From Sinotaia quadrata (Eukaryota; Mollusca; Gastropoda; Architaenioglossa; Viviparidae), in the NCBI GenBank assembly GCA_028829895.1, contig CM054179.1:41929617-41993616 (forward strand): DNA of 64,000 nucleotides. Direction: 5' to 3'. Numbering within the stretch: position 1 is the first letter of the stretch; every line of letters begins with the position of its first letter. Below, one piece after another: positions 23,483-35,400 of the stretch. The notes under the pieces were generated by a model. That model worked only from the letters and a program-made list of their open reading frames with translations, made no database searches and had not been told where the DNA came from. Both the position numbers and the translations under genes were made by a program.

Positions 23483-24075
23483 ATCAAGTACTGACAGGGC
23501 ATAACTCCATTTGGCATGGTTAGCACGAAGTACTGACAGAGCATAACTCCATTTGGCGTGGTTAGCACGAAGTACTGACAGAGCATAACTCCATTTGGCA
23601 TGGTTAGCACGAAGTACTGACAGAGCATAACTCCATTTGGCGTGGTTAGCACGAAGTACTGACAGAGCATAACTCCATTTGGCATGGTTAGCACGAAGTA
23701 CTGACAGAGCATAACTCCATTTGGCGTGGTTAGCACGAAGTACTGACAGAGCATAACTCCATTTGTCGTGGTTAGCACGAAGTACTGACAGAACATAACT
23801 CCATTTGGCGTGGTTAGCACGAAGTACTGACAGAGCATAACTCCATTTGGCGTGGTTAGCACGAAGTACTGACAGAGCATAACTCCATTTGGCGTGGTTA
23901 GCACGAAGTACTGACAGAGCATAACTCCATTTGGCGTGGTTAGCACGAAGTACTGACAGAGCATAACTCCATTTGGCGTGGTTAGCACGAAGTACTGACA
24001 GAGCATAACTCCATTTGGCGTGGTTAGCACGAAGTACTGACAGAGCATAACTCCATTTGGCGTGGTTAGCACGAA
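23483..24075. repeat. 42-bp minisatellite, 14 copies
   Basis: Unit: TAACTCCATTTGGCGTGGTT, AGCACGAAGTACTGACAGAG, CA. The first six copies alternate GGCATGG and GGCGTGG, an 84-bp dimer; the right half is homogeneous GGCGTGG. With a 42-bp period, two minus-strand frames of 211 and 251 codons stay open as 14-residue repeats. No signal peptide, splice site or domain supports a protein. Confidence 0.96.
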
Positions 24076-24119
24076 GCCCATAGGTTAAAGCGAGATGTTC
24101 GTGCTGCATACGAAGCACG

Positions 24120-24230
24120 TTCAATAATTTCTTCGGGATTTGAACACGGAACGGAACCGGGTGTTGCTTGCTGCTCGGGCAAAATCTCAACGCAAGAATA
24201 ATGTCCACCATACAGGGAATTTAAGTTTTT
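24120..24230. other. Short unique patch with a box-B-like sequence on the minus strand
   Basis: The minus strand at about 24133-24145 reads GTTCAAATC, fitting the tRNA/SINE box B consensus. No matching box A, tRNA fold or repeat tail was found, so this is only noted. Confidence 0.2.
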
Positions 24231-24284
24231 TAAAAATTTTCTTTGAGAGGTAGAAATGACAGAGAAACGACAACGCAACATTGT

Positions 24285-24945
24285 TGTGTGTGACTAAAGT
24301 CAAGAATAGAAGTAGTGCTTAAAGTGTGACTAAGTGTGTGACTAAAGTCAAGAATAGAAGTAGTGATTAAAGTGTGACTAAGTGTGTGACTAAAGTCATG
24401 TATAGAAGTAGTGACTAAAGTGGGACTAAGTGTGTGACTAAAGTCATGTATAGAGGTAGTGATTAAAGTGTAACTAAGTGTGTGACTAAAGTCATGTATA
24501 GAAGTAGTGACTAAAGTGTGACTAAGTGTGTGACTAAAGTCATGTATAGAAGTAGTGATTAAAGTGTGACTAAGTGTGTGACTAAAGTCATGTATAGAAG
24601 TAGTGACTAAAGTGTGACTAAGTGTGTGACTAAAGTCATGTATAGAAGTAGTGATTAAAGTGTGACTAAGTGTGTGACTAAAGTCATGTATAGAAGTAGT
24701 GATTAAAGTGTGACTAAGTGTGTGACTAAAGTCATGTATAGAAGTAGTGTCTAAAGTGGGACTAAGTGCATGACTAAAGTCAAGAATATAAGTAGTAATT
24801 AAATTGTGACTAAGTTTACGACTAAAGTTAAGAATAGAAGTAGTGACTAAAGTGTGACTAAGTGTATGACTAAAGTCAATAATAGAAGTAGTGACTAAAG
24901 TGTGACTAAGTGTATGACTAAAGTCACGTTTAGAAGTAGTAGTAC
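24285..24945. repeat. 48-bp minisatellite, about 14 copies
   Basis: Unit: GTGTGACTAAGTGTGTGACT, AAAGTCATGTATAGAAGTAG, TGATTAAA. Central copies often alternate GTGATTAAA and GTGACTAAA. Outer copies have AAGAATAGAAG instead of ATGTATAGAAG. The 48-bp period keeps a minus-strand frame open for 247 codons as a 16-residue repeat. Confidence 0.96.
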
Positions 24946-25109
24946 GTATTTCGTCTTCTCCACGCTTCCCCACGCCCTTTCTATAATTGGGGAGAGGAAT
25001 AGGTCACCGATTTTGAGCCAATCTTACAGTTCAGAGCTTCGTATTTCCTTGAGTTCTGGACTATCTGACTGTCACATCTTAATTTGGACTTATTGTTCTG
25101 TTCACCGTT
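24946..25109. other. Unique spacer
   Basis: No feature recognised. Confidence 0.5.
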
Positions 25110-25390
25110 ATCAACAGGCATGGGATATGTATTTCTGCAACTTATTTATGGACTTACTTCACTTTTCAGCATCATCAAACAACTTCATGGACCAAGTATA
25201 TCTGCAATTCATACATAATTTCCCGTTCAGCGTTATCAAACTTGAAGGACAATATATTTCTGCAATTTATACATAATTTCCTGTTCAGAGTTATCAAACA
25301 TGACGGAAATCTATTGCTGCAACTCACATATACCTACCTGTTCAGAGTTATCAAATTTGACGAACGATATAGTCTGCAACCTATACAAGG
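25110..25390. repeat. Degenerate repeat of about 60-65 bp, 4 copies
   Basis: Units share ATATTTCTGCAATTTATACA, TAATTTCCTGTTCAGAGTTA and TCAAAC-TGA. Divergence between copies is roughly 20%. Confidence 0.85.
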
Positions 25391-25734
25391 GATGAACATG
25401 TTTCTGGTGAAAACACTGTTCACGCGGCTAGTGACACCGATCTAACAACGCGTTTATTTAATTCTCTTTTGGTTGCGGACAGGTACCATCAGATGAGGAG
25501 TAATTCCAAAACTATGCAACTTTGCCTCTTGAAATAAAGTGATGTCCATTCTCTTCTTGGGCATAGCCGGCTCCTGGCAACGGCTTATTCCAGATTTCCA
25601 TACCACCTCCGCTTCCTTATATTTTATGGCTAAGTGGGAAATGCCAGATAAAGTCATTTCGATTCCAGATGCCAGGGTAAATTTTCAGATTTTGAAAGAT
25701 TTCATGACTTCTCTTTCTGTTTTGTAATTGCCTG

Positions 25735-25862
25735 ACAATAACCGTACTTTGCCTGACAATAATTGTACTTTGCTCTACAGTAACCGTACTTTGCCGGACA
25801 ATAACCATGCTTTGCCTAACAATAGCCGTACTTTGGCCTGACAATAACCATGCTTTGCCTTA
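25735..25862. repeat. Repeat of about 20-21 bp, 6 copies
   Basis: TGCCTGACAATAACCGTACT with T, in six imperfect copies (AACCATGCTT, AATTGTACTT and similar). Confidence 0.9.
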
Positions 25863-25864
25863 AA

Positions 25865-25899
25865 ATAATATATATATATATGTGTGTGTCTGTGTGTGC

Positions 25900-25951
<52 letters not shown>
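25865..25951. repeat. (TA)n-(GT)n-(GC)n-(GT)n alternating tract
   Basis: TATATATATATG leads into TGTGTG, then GCGCGCGCGCGCG and a long TG run. About 85 bp of nearly strict pyrimidine-purine alternation, a strong Z-DNA-type sequence. Confidence 0.97.
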
Positions 25952-25954
<3 letters not shown>

Positions 25955-26680
25955 AATGAGCGAGCGAGGAGACAGAAAGCAATGCTTCAATATTTTTTAA
26001 AAACATACTACGAGCAAGAGAGTAAGTATTAATTCAAAAGTAATACTTGTGTCCTACCTCGCCTCAACCAAACGCAGAATAGAAAGAAAAGTACACTTGC
26101 ACGCAAGTCCAGTACACGTCAGTACTCGAGTACTTAACGCATTCTGCTTGGAATCATATACTTACCACATTATTTCCGCATTTAAGCTATTTACATTTTA
26201 TTATTACATTAAAATATTTATCTCATTTCAGAACAAGTCACACCTGCCACTTTCTTAAGATTATAAAAGATTTTTAAAAAAAAAATCTTTCCAGAACTTT
26301 CCTGTTGAAATTAATTCATTTTTGTGTAGTTCTTTAAGTTTTGTATGTTTTCTTTTCTTAATTCGTTCTTTGCTTTTGTTATAAAAAATTAATCTCCTTG
26401 TCTGAGTCTCCTTTTATGTAAATGATGTTTTTTGTGGTTTTTATTTCCAAGCGTCTTAGTGTAATGTATTTTCCCAAAGGATTCCTTCATTATGAGTCAT
26501 GAACTTACTATTACTTAATTTCCTTAATGGAGAAAAGTGCTGACATTGTGTTCTTTACATTTTGTTCGTTGTTGATTCCGTCAAGTTATGCTAAAAGACA
26601 AGAAAGATGAGTAAAATAAATACAGAAGAATGTCTTGTGCTTTTATTTAGCGCTATTGTTTTGTTCTTTCTACATCTTGC
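25952..26680. other. Unique AT-rich sequence
   Basis: No exon or repeat recognised. Confidence 0.5.
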
Positions 26681-27365
26681 TCTCTACACCTCTCTCCCTC
26701 TACATTTCTCCCGCTCTCTACACCGATTTCCCTCTTTCTGCCCACCTCTCGCTCTCTCTACATCTCCCTTTCTCTCTCTACAGCCCCTTTCTCTGTCTCT
26801 ACTCCCTTTCTCTCTCTACATCTCCCTCTCTCTACATCTCCCTTTCTTTCTCTACACCTACCTTTCACTCTGTCTTCGTTTCTCTCTCTACATCTTTTCT
26901 CTCTCTACATCTACTTTTCTCTCTCTTTACATCTCTTTCTCAATCTACATCTCCTTTTCTATCTCTACATTGCCCTTTCTCTATCCCTGCATCCCTTTCT
27001 CAATCCACATCTCACTTTCTCTCTCTACAACTCCCTTGCCCTCTCTCTACACCTCTTTCTCTCTCTACATCCTTTCTCTATATGTATCCTTCTCTCTCTC
27101 TCTACATCTCCCTTTCCTTCTCCCTTTCTTTACAGTCTTTCTATATCTTCTCTCTTGTTTACATTTCCTGGCTCTCCCCATCTTTCTCGCTGTCTTGCTC
27201 TAAAAATTACTCTCTCTCACTTTCTCTTTCTTCCTCTGTCTTTCGCTCCCACCCGCTCTCTCTTGTCTCTCTCCATCTTTTTCTCCCATTCGTCTCCCAC
27301 TCTCTCTACATCTCATTCTTTTTCTTTCTCGCTCACTCAGCAACTCTCACCTACCCTCGCGTTCA
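26681..27365. repeat. Degenerate pyrimidine-rich minisatellite, 0.7 kb
   Basis: Repeats of the type CTCTCTACATCTCCCTTTCT at about 15-25 bp irregular spacing. The plus strand is mostly C and T with ACA inserts, which leaves frames open for 200-290 codons with Ser/Leu/Phe/Pro composition. I treat these as low-complexity artefacts. Confidence 0.92.
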
Positions 27366-27842
27366 CTTTTTCTATTTAAAATTTTTAAAATTTTCTTTCG
27401 ATTTTTCTTTCATTCTCTTACTGTTTTCTTGTTTCTTTTCATCTATTCCCCTCTCAATTTTCTCTCTCTCAGTCTTACACACTGCTTCTCAGAGCACTAT
27501 ACACATGTAACGGGAGTGTATGGCAAATGTTTAATGTGTCTTAATTTTTCTGATAAATCGGCCGGGAAAACTCTGCATAGGCTTAAAGAGAAATGGGTGC
27601 CCTTTCCGTCACACACGGGAAAATACAATAGCACAAATGTCAGTAATTACCGTTTGTGCAGACGTGGGCATAAATTCAAACCACTCTTTGCTTCTTCCAG
27701 ACCCCTCGCCTCCATCAGCACTTTTAAGATTGGTGAACATTTCCGTACATATTGTCAATGTGTGAAGAGTTTTCACTGACATAAGAGTTGGCTTTCATGG
27801 TTAGTTAACATCAACATTAGATTGATCTCAGCAGTACTAATC
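27366..27842. other. Unique sequence
   Basis: A plus-strand frame runs to 27779 without stops, but no domain or splice support is visible. Confidence 0.45.
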
Positions 27843-27925
27843 GAGAGACAGATAGACAGATATATAGATAGACAGACAGACAGAGACAGACAGACAGATA
27901 GATAGATAGATCAATAGATAGATCA

Positions 27926-27957
<32 letters not shown>

Positions 27958-27976
27958 GTAGGTAGGTAGATAGATA
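27843..27976. repeat. (GATA)n/(GACA)n/(GGTA)n
   Basis: GACA units at 27850-27897 pass into GATA units with ATCAATAGATAG interruptions and then TAGG units. Confidence 0.96.
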
Positions 27977-28164
27977 GGATAGCTGTATATACAATAGAAT
28001 GGTCTGACACAACATCACCTAACTCCACCCACAAAATAAATAGATAAACAAATAAAAACAGTAGAATGTAAACATATCTATTCATAATTTAATCATTAAA
28101 ATCAACAACTCACTGAGAGTCAAGGTGTGACTCCATCCATCCACAAGGCTTGTTGAGCAACTGG

Positions 28165-28465
28165 TTGTTCAACGCATCACGTATTCTCTGTGTATGACTC
28201 ACCCAGTTTACCAAACATAATCAGTCAAGTAGCATCACGTATTCTCTGTGTATGACTCACCTAGTTTACCAAACATAATCAGTCAAGTAACATCACGTAT
28301 TCTCTGTGTATGACTCACCCAGTTTACCAAACATAATCAGTCAAGTAGCATCACGTATTCTGTTTGTGACTCACCCAATTTACCAAACATAATCAGTCAA
28401 GTAACATCACGTATTCTGTTTGTGACTCACCCAGTTTACCAAACATAATCAGTCAAGTAGCATCA
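28165..28465. repeat. 58-bp minisatellite, 5 copies (two shortened)
   Basis: Unit: CATCACGTATTCTCTGTGTA, TGACTCACCCAGTTTACCAA, ACATAATCAGTCAAGTAG. The last two copies share the same small deletion (TTCTGTTTGTGAC). Confidence 0.96.
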
Positions 28466-28569
28466 AAGTTCATTTTGGATTTTCATACAGTGAACCGTGT
28501 GCATAGAGTATTTTGTAACCACTAAGTCTCACGGGGCATTCTCTTCTGTAGAAGGTCTCTTCAGCCAAT

Positions 28570-28880
28570 CATTTCTGTTCAATGAATGTCATTCCAGAAT
28601 TGCATTTCTGTCCAACAATTTTTATTCAATCCAACTATTGTCATTTCAATTCATTTCAGTTCAACGATTGTCACTTCAGTTCAACGATTGTCACTTCAGT
28701 CCAAAGATTGTCACTTCAATCCAACGTGTCATTTCAGTCCAAAGATTGTCACTTCAATCCAACGTTTGTCATTTCAATCCAAAGATTGTCACTTCAATCC
28801 AACGTTTATCATTTCTGTCCAAAGATTGTCACTTCAATCCAACGTTTATCATTTCTGTCCAAAGATTGTCACTTAAATCC
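28570..28880. repeat. 19/20-bp array with dimeric units of about 38-40 bp
   Basis: TCCAAAGATTGTCACTTCAA and TCCAACGTTTGTCATTTC alternate. All three plus-strand frames remain open for 96-135 codons owing to the repeat. The left end is more diverged. Confidence 0.93.
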
Positions 28881-28959
28881 ATCAAGCAGATCATTGAAGT
28901 ATGACAAAAGTAGTTCTGCAGAGCCTTATGTATGGAAGTGAGTCGTTACAGCGGAAGAC

Positions 28960-29115
28960 AAAACAAATCGGTAAATACTTGACGAAACAATTCGGTAAAT
29001 ACTAGACGAAACAATTCGGTAAATATTTGACTTACAATTCGGTAAATATTTGACTTACAATTCGGTAAATACTTGACGTAACAATTCGGTAAATAGAAGA
29101 CTGACAATTCAGAAT
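28960..29115. repeat. Repeat of about 20-28 bp
   Basis: ACAATTCGGTAAATA with CTTGACGAA or TTTGACTT linkers, about seven copies. Confidence 0.9.
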
Positions 29116-30235
29116 AGTAGAAAACAAAACAATTCATAAGAACAACAAATACATGTACTTATATTTTCCTTCGTTTTATATAAAGAACTTGTTTGATAAC
29201 TTATCTGATTAAGGAATTCGGTACAATTAATAATTAGTCGTCAGGTAAACAGTGCAAGACAGTCTGTAATTCTATGCATCAGAGCTAAAAATATGTAACA
29301 CTATATAACTAGAACATTCAAAACTTATAGAAATGATGGCCTTGACCTACATAATACTTCGTCATATGTACTCGATCAAATTCCTGAGAGCTAAAACTTT
29401 CTATCATCTCTATCTATTGCTCGTTTAGAGTTGTAGGGTTAACAACATAAATGTGCTGCATGGATTAACACCACCACAAATACAGCGGATGCGACGGACA
29501 TGACATTAAACATAATAATTAAAAATAAATAAATAAAAAAATTCTCACTGAAGTCAATTACAGCCAATAATAAAACAAAAACGAAAAAAAGAGGGGGTGG
29601 ATAAAATTAATTTAAAAACAAGAATCCAGAAGCAGCGAATGACGTAGAAATTGTTACCTTGACATTTATCTTGGATTTCAATAATTTAGTATGGGCCTGA
29701 TTTCAAGTTCTGCCGTGGATCATTGTACTCCCTCTATTTCTACCCTATGTTATGTAATACATGACATCAAGGCGAATCTCGTCAGTGGAGCTTTGCTTAA
29801 TCGACTCGGTCTGCTGTTTTGTTTTGCCAACGTTTTTCTTTTGTAAATTTTTATTTTCATTTGATCAATAACACTCACGGATCAGCGTGCTTTGTTAGTT
29901 TATGTCTCTTACTTTCCTGCCATTTTGTCTGCTTAAATCGAAACTAACTCGCTAAAAGAAAGAAATCGAAACTAACGCAATGAACACGAAGCAAATTCGT
30001 TTTGAATAGCAGTAACCTTTCATTTTCGTACTTGATATTTTAAAGTTTATATTGTAATTGTGAAAATCTCGTAGTTTTTTCACTTTGTTTTATTTCATTT
30101 TTTTAAATTTTAGAACCGAGTGTAACAAAACAATACTGCTACATCAACGAGTCTGCTTAATCAAATGCTACATGTCAACACATTTACAGAGGGCTGCGAG
30201 TAATAAAATGAAAGCCAAGACTATTACAAACTTTG
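29116..30235. other. Unique AT-rich sequence
   Basis: No supported gene or repeat. Confidence 0.5.
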
Positions 30236-30237
30236 TT

Positions 30238-30380
30238 CAGACGTCACGGTTAAAGATACCTCTTCATTGTACATAGCCAGGAATCGATCTATTTATATAT
30301 GACGGGGTGACGTCACGGTTAAAGATACCTCTTCATTGTACATAGCCAGAAATCGATCTATTTGTATATGACGGGGTGAC
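30238..30380. repeat. 69-bp direct duplication
   Basis: ACGTCACGGTTAAAGATACC at 30241 and 30310, followed in both by TCTTCATTGTACATAGCCAG, AATCGATCTATTT and GACGGGGTGACGTC. Differences are one or two bases. Confidence 0.95.
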
Positions 30381-30547
30381 GTCTTCAATAAAGTTCAAAT
30401 CAACTAATCAACGAGCTAAGATGTCTGTGTTCATGCCGCTGCTAAACATTATAATTAAAACCAGCTATTCAATCAACTACACGCATGTGTTTACGTCACG
30501 AGTAAAGAGAATCTTCCGAAAACCTGCGTCAGAACATCTTGACGTCA
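30308..30547. promoter_or_regulatory. Cluster of CRE-like sites
   Basis: Full TGACGTCA at 30308-30315 and 30540-30547, with partial sites GACGTCAC (about 30240), TGACGTCT (about 30377) and ACGTCACG (about 30494). Regulatory function is inferred from motif match only. Confidence 0.25.
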
Positions 30548-30559
30548 TGACTCGAAGCC

Positions 30560-30878
30560 CTCTTTACAAAGTAAACTATACATGGTATTGCACATTGAAA
30601 CGTTAGAACGATGTTTCATTTCATTGTTATTTACCACTAGTCACTGAAATCGCCGATGCTTTCAGTGTAGCAAGAAAATATGAAATAAAATTTCCTGAAG
30701 TTTCAAGTGAACTATTTCATGATCTAATTAACAGGTTTCTGTAGAACACAGACTAATAGATTAAATAGCTTTCATTCAGTGATCACTGTATTCAGCATCC
30801 CCATTGTTCTTATTACATAATGCGTGTTGTCTTCTTTTAAAAGAAGTACATGAATGAATTAAATTTGTCTATTCAAAC
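30560..30878. other. Unique sequence
   Basis: No feature recognised. Confidence 0.5.
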
Positions 30879-31349
<471 letters not shown>

Positions 31350-31434
31350 GAAAGAAAGAAAGAAAGAAAGAAAAAAGAAAGAAAGAAAGAAAGACAGACA
31401 GACAGAAAGAAAGAAAGAAAGAAAGAAAGAACGA

Positions 31435-31486
<52 letters not shown>
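31350..31486. repeat. (GAAA)n microsatellite
   Basis: About 137 bp of GAAA units with one GACA block near 31393. Nearly pure purine on the plus strand. Confidence 0.98.
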
Positions 31487-32647
31487 AGAGTACAAAATAA
31501 ATAATTGAAAGAAGTTCATTGTCTTCTAATAATCAAAGAAAGAAGCTTCCTTCAGACTACCATAAAGATTACTACCAACCATGCAACACTTTCCGATGAA
31601 TATTTAAAAATATATATAACACTAACGCTATTTATCCCGATATTCAGTTTACTTCCTGATATTTATCAGAATACTTTCAGTGTTTCTATAGTGATGAAGG
31701 TGTTCAAGTCTTGTGCTTTAAGAAAAACAACTCAGTACTGAGAAAAACATATATAACTACATAACAACATAATAATACACCGCCATTTTGCTATTGACGT
31801 CATCAACTCAGTGTGAGTTGAAGCGTACAGAACATGACTGAAGCACAGTCGGTACATGAATGATGCGGAACAGTTTCCGGTATTTGGTATCCGGTGAGTT
31901 TCAGATGCCAAAACCTGAGAAAAGATACGCCGATTGTTGCAGGTATTGTGGGTGCTAAAAATAGACGCCTGGAATTAGACGCTTACACATTGCTCATGGG
32001 TGTCCACGTCAGTATCAATAGATAGAATAGTAGTGTTTGGTTTGGTGGTTTTGTTTCACTTGGATTTTTTCATTTAATTTTTTTTTTTAGCGCTCTTTTC
32101 GTGTTGTCTGTTGTTAAAATACCGATATATTTAAGTATAAATTTCATTTGAGATAATTTTAATGAAGAGCAAAATAAATACGAAACTACTGCTAAACAGC
32201 TAAAGAGATATTATTAAAATGCATAAAATATTCATACAAGATATCAATCAAAGTTGTGTACATAACTTATTGGCATACATTTATGAAGCCAGAAATGTAA
32301 CTAATTCATATTGTTGAGGGTTAAAGTAAGAAACTATTCTTTTAACTAAAGAATATTTCCTCAAACATGTTACTTATATGACTAAAGAGTGTCAATCAAT
32401 GAAATGCTGATCTATATTCGAGTCAATGGGGGAAATTTTGAATCCAAAGGACGTTTAACTGCCGTTAACATATGTAAATGAGTGTGAAAGTACCCCTATA
32501 CTATGTTATCATCACATGAATATTAAACAAATAGTAACCTTGTATGTACATTTTAAATTCCTAGTGAAGATTTATACATCTAACACAACTAAAGCTAATA
32601 TGAGAGACGAGGACACACAAACAAACACACACGCGCACGACACATAC
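31487..32647 (-). other. Unique AT-rich sequence; would be intron 3' of the exon at 32648
   Basis: If the exon at 32648-32888 is real, the minus-strand intron begins at 32647 with GTATGTGTCG and runs leftward through this stretch. I found no next exon. A TGACGTCA lies at 31795-31802. Confidence 0.4.
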
Positions 32648-32888
32648 CCATCTCGTCGATGCTTTTCGACATGTTGAGGGAAACGCCGATGAGGACGATG
32701 CTGAAAAGCAAGAGGAGGAACGTCACTACTCCAACAACCCGGGCCACACGCTTCCGGTGTTTGGCCCCAGGGTCGTCCGGGATGTTTCCGATTTTGACGA
32801 TGACACCCGTGGAATTATCAGTTGTGTCGTCATCATGCTCAATGTGGCAAGACAGTATCTCGATCCCGTCGTCTTCGGCAGTTGCCAT
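32648..32888 (-). CDS. Exon of an unrecognised single-pass membrane protein (partial)
   Basis: The minus strand encodes 80 residues from ATG at 32888, which has G at -3 and G at +4, to a donor G|GTATGT at 32648/32647. Residues 1-42 are acidic and hydrophilic, with Asp runs around 19-21. KHRKRVAR (43-50) is a basic anchor, and about 51-71 form one hydrophobic helix (VVGVVTFLLLLFSIVLIGVS), followed by LNMSKSIDEM. Positive-inside reasoning suggests a cytosolic N terminus. GC is clearly higher than in the flanks, with C/G-rich third positions. The frame stays open upstream to a stop at 33024-33026, with protein-like sequence. It may therefore be an internal exon using an AG acceptor near 32966 (exon 32648-32965) rather than a first exon. 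I do not recognise the family. Codon phase at the donor is 1. Confidence 0.6.
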
Positions 32889-33179
32889 GACGTCATCGTC
32901 ACGAGGCTGGAACTGCAGACGGGACGGAATGTCGAAGTGCTGTAACGGCACAAACCCGGACGGATCTATCGTGGATGGTAGAGTTGTGGCCAACGCATGG
33001 AAGAACAGGTGAGGGCATTCACGCTACGGCCCGGCCAGCTTCCAGTGGCGGTGTTAAGGTGATTATGGGCGCTTGGAGTCTGGTTGCGTGCAGGTTACAC
33101 GATTTTCTACACTGGTAGTTCAATTTTCTGAAGGAAAAAAACAGATGCCAGCAAACGGTTTCATTAACATGTTGTGTGC

Positions 33180-33243
<64 letters not shown>

Positions 33244-33460
33244 TCTTACACACGCACACACACACTCTTACACACGCACACACACTCTTACACACACGCA
33301 CACACACATACGTACGCACACATAGTCTTACACACACACACACTCTTACACACGCACACATACACACACTTACACACACACACACACACACACTCTTACA
33401 CACGCACGCACACACCATTACATACACTTACACACACATACACACACAAACACACACACA

Positions 33461-33525
<65 letters not shown>
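33180..33525. repeat. (CA)n-rich microsatellite, about 345 bp
   Basis: Perfect CA runs at both ends (about 33180-33238 and 33466-33525) flank ACACACTCTTACACACGCAC-type repeats. Frames open on both strands are artefacts. Confidence 0.98.
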
Positions 33526-33528
<3 letters not shown>

Positions 33529-34430
33529 TTTACAGGAAAGCATGTAGATGGTGATGTGTCAGGAAAGGCACTTGCTGAAGGGTAAAATTGGAAGGGACAT
33601 AAAGCAGTACAGGTAATTATTGAGTAAAAGTGTAAGAAAACTAGCATAATGAGTCATTAGCATAATGGGTTTTATCAATTATAAACTTTTTAAAATATTG
33701 AAACACTCATATTTATCCACATGAAATTAATATAAGGGAAATATAAGACAAAAAAAAATAAATATCTACACGCTTATCTTATCTTGAAAAACAATCACCC
33801 CGAAATAAAACTTTCTATCCATTCTTGTATACGAAAATACTGTGTTAAAAATAGAAAATAAAAATAATTTAAACTTATTAATAACAAAGCCTATTCTTAG
33901 TAGCAATTGAAGAGAATAAAGAGTATTTTTTTGTGGAAATATTTGTACTTTTACTATAATTTCAAAATATTAAGAGAAATTACATGAAAAGCCTTTAATT
34001 GCAAGGACAGATGCGAGACGTTCATTATAGAGCGAGCGACTTAGTGATCCAAAGACTGTAACTTACTATTGAGTGGTTTTAACCAAACAAAAGTGCAGTT
34101 GTCTGGAAGTTGAGGCGATAGTTAACAGAGATTGAGACAGAGGAAATTGGCAAATCTAGTCATATAAATTTATCTGCAGATTTATAGTTTAGAAAAATTA
34201 CTCTGAAATCCACTTCATCATATTCTGCTATACACGGCTGAAGGAAGTGATAAAAGTGCAGTAAAAATCAATGTCTCTGTCATACAGCAATCTTCGTCAG
34301 TTGAGAAGTCAATAAGCTCATAACATTTTATCAGAAGACAGGCAGTGACAATGGATGCGGACAGGAAAGATGTAATTTGTCTATATTTAGAATAAGAAAA
34401 AAGATCACACATGCACGCACACACTACAAA
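33526..34430. other. Unique AT-rich sequence
   Basis: No gene or element recognised. Confidence 0.5.
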
Positions 34431-34431
34431 A

Positions 34432-34449
34432 ATAGATAGACAGACAGAC

Positions 34450-34523
<74 letters not shown>

Positions 34524-34550
34524 GTAGGTAGGTAGGTAGGTAGGTAGGTA
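34432..34550. repeat. (GATA)n-(GGTA)n compound microsatellite
   Basis: GACA units, then about 20 GATA units, then seven TAGG units. Confidence 0.98.
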
Positions 34551-34850
34551 TATTTATTTTTAACTCCATTCTTACTTACATTCAAGTCTCAACTTACAGT
34601 TTCCTATAACAGTATTTATTAGCCCGCTACATGCACACAGCTTAATAAATACAGTATAATAGTTTATGAATAGGTTCACTAGAAACAATGTCAAGTGTTT
34701 AGCATACTCCACATGAACGTCTTAGTTCACAATTTGTAAAAATAATAATATACTCACATAATACAGCTCTAGTATACAAGTATAACAAGTATATCATATA
34801 AATAACAAAATGCCAGAAATATTTCTAAGTCCATTCTCTCTCAATCAGTC
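34551..34850. other. AT-rich sequence between GATA array and family B copy
   Basis: No repeat match found within the window. Could be part of a longer element. Confidence 0.4.
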
Positions 34851-34854
34851 AATT

Positions 34855-35095
34855 AACTCACCATTGGCTGGTCTTATTCCTGTAAATATTAACCAGGGAT
34901 AATAAAATCTACTCATCCAGTTCGAACTGGTGTGGATTACATCAGCAATTTCTTGCATATTCTTAACTCGAGTTGTTTACTCCAATTCTGACACTTAACA
35001 TAAATACCATCATAAGGAGTGCCCAAGTCTGGTCACTTCAAATCAACAATTTATATAACAATTAGTCTAGATATAGAAACAGGCAAATTTACTCA
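34855..35095 (-). mobile_element. Dispersed repeat family B, copy 2
   Basis: The reverse complement matches 44545-44785 and, over its distal part, 10200-10365. Landmarks on the minus strand are AAATTTGCCTGTTTCTATAT, GCACTCCTTATGATGG, GTGTCAGAATTGGAGTAAAC, AAGAAATTGCTGATGTAAT, the 14-bp palindrome CCAGTTCGAACTGG, GATGAGTAGATTTTATTATC and AATAAGACCAGCCAATGG. Open frames are not shared among copies, so it appears non-coding. Confidence 0.75.
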
Positions 35096-35229
35096 ACCAC
35101 ACGATGGTAATAAATAAATCAGCCACAGTAAATAACAGAAGAACATTTTTTAAAAAATAGAGCAGAAGTCAAAGATTAAGATTACGTAATTTAACATGTG
35201 AACCATAAATTATCAACACTCATACGAAT

Positions 35230-35400
35230 ACAATAAAACAGAAACCCACTATACCGATACTATACCTATACCAGTACAATAAAGTAGAAATCCACTGTAC
35301 TAATACAATAAAATAGAAACCCAGTATATGATACAATAAAGTAGAAAAACACTATACAGATACAGTAAACTAGAAACCGACTATATTAGGACACTAAAAT
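35230..35400. repeat. Degenerate repeat of about 35-40 bp
   Basis: ACAATAAAGTAGAAA-CCACTATAC recurs about five times with variable spacing. Confidence 0.85.

Noticed and set aside
24120..24180. tRNA gene or tRNA-derived SINE on the minus strand
   Set aside because: Box B-like GTTCAAATC is present, but no box A at the right distance, no cloverleaf and no repeat copies in the window.
23446..24211. Long minus-strand open frames (211 and 251 codons) as repeat proteins
   Set aside because: They follow from a 42-bp period that is a multiple of 3 and a stop-free unit. No signal peptide, splice site or composition distinct from the repeat.
24230..24973. 247-codon minus-strand frame of 16-residue repeats
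   Set aside because: Artefact of a 48-bp period. The frame begins and ends at array borders.
26607..27510. 200-290 codon Ser/Leu/Phe-rich plus-strand frames
   Set aside because: Pyrimidine-rich low-complexity DNA lacks stop codons in these frames. More than one frame is open at once, which is typical of composition, not coding.
33073..33585. Thr/His-rich 170-codon frame
   Set aside because: Translation of a CA microsatellite. Both strands and several frames are open.
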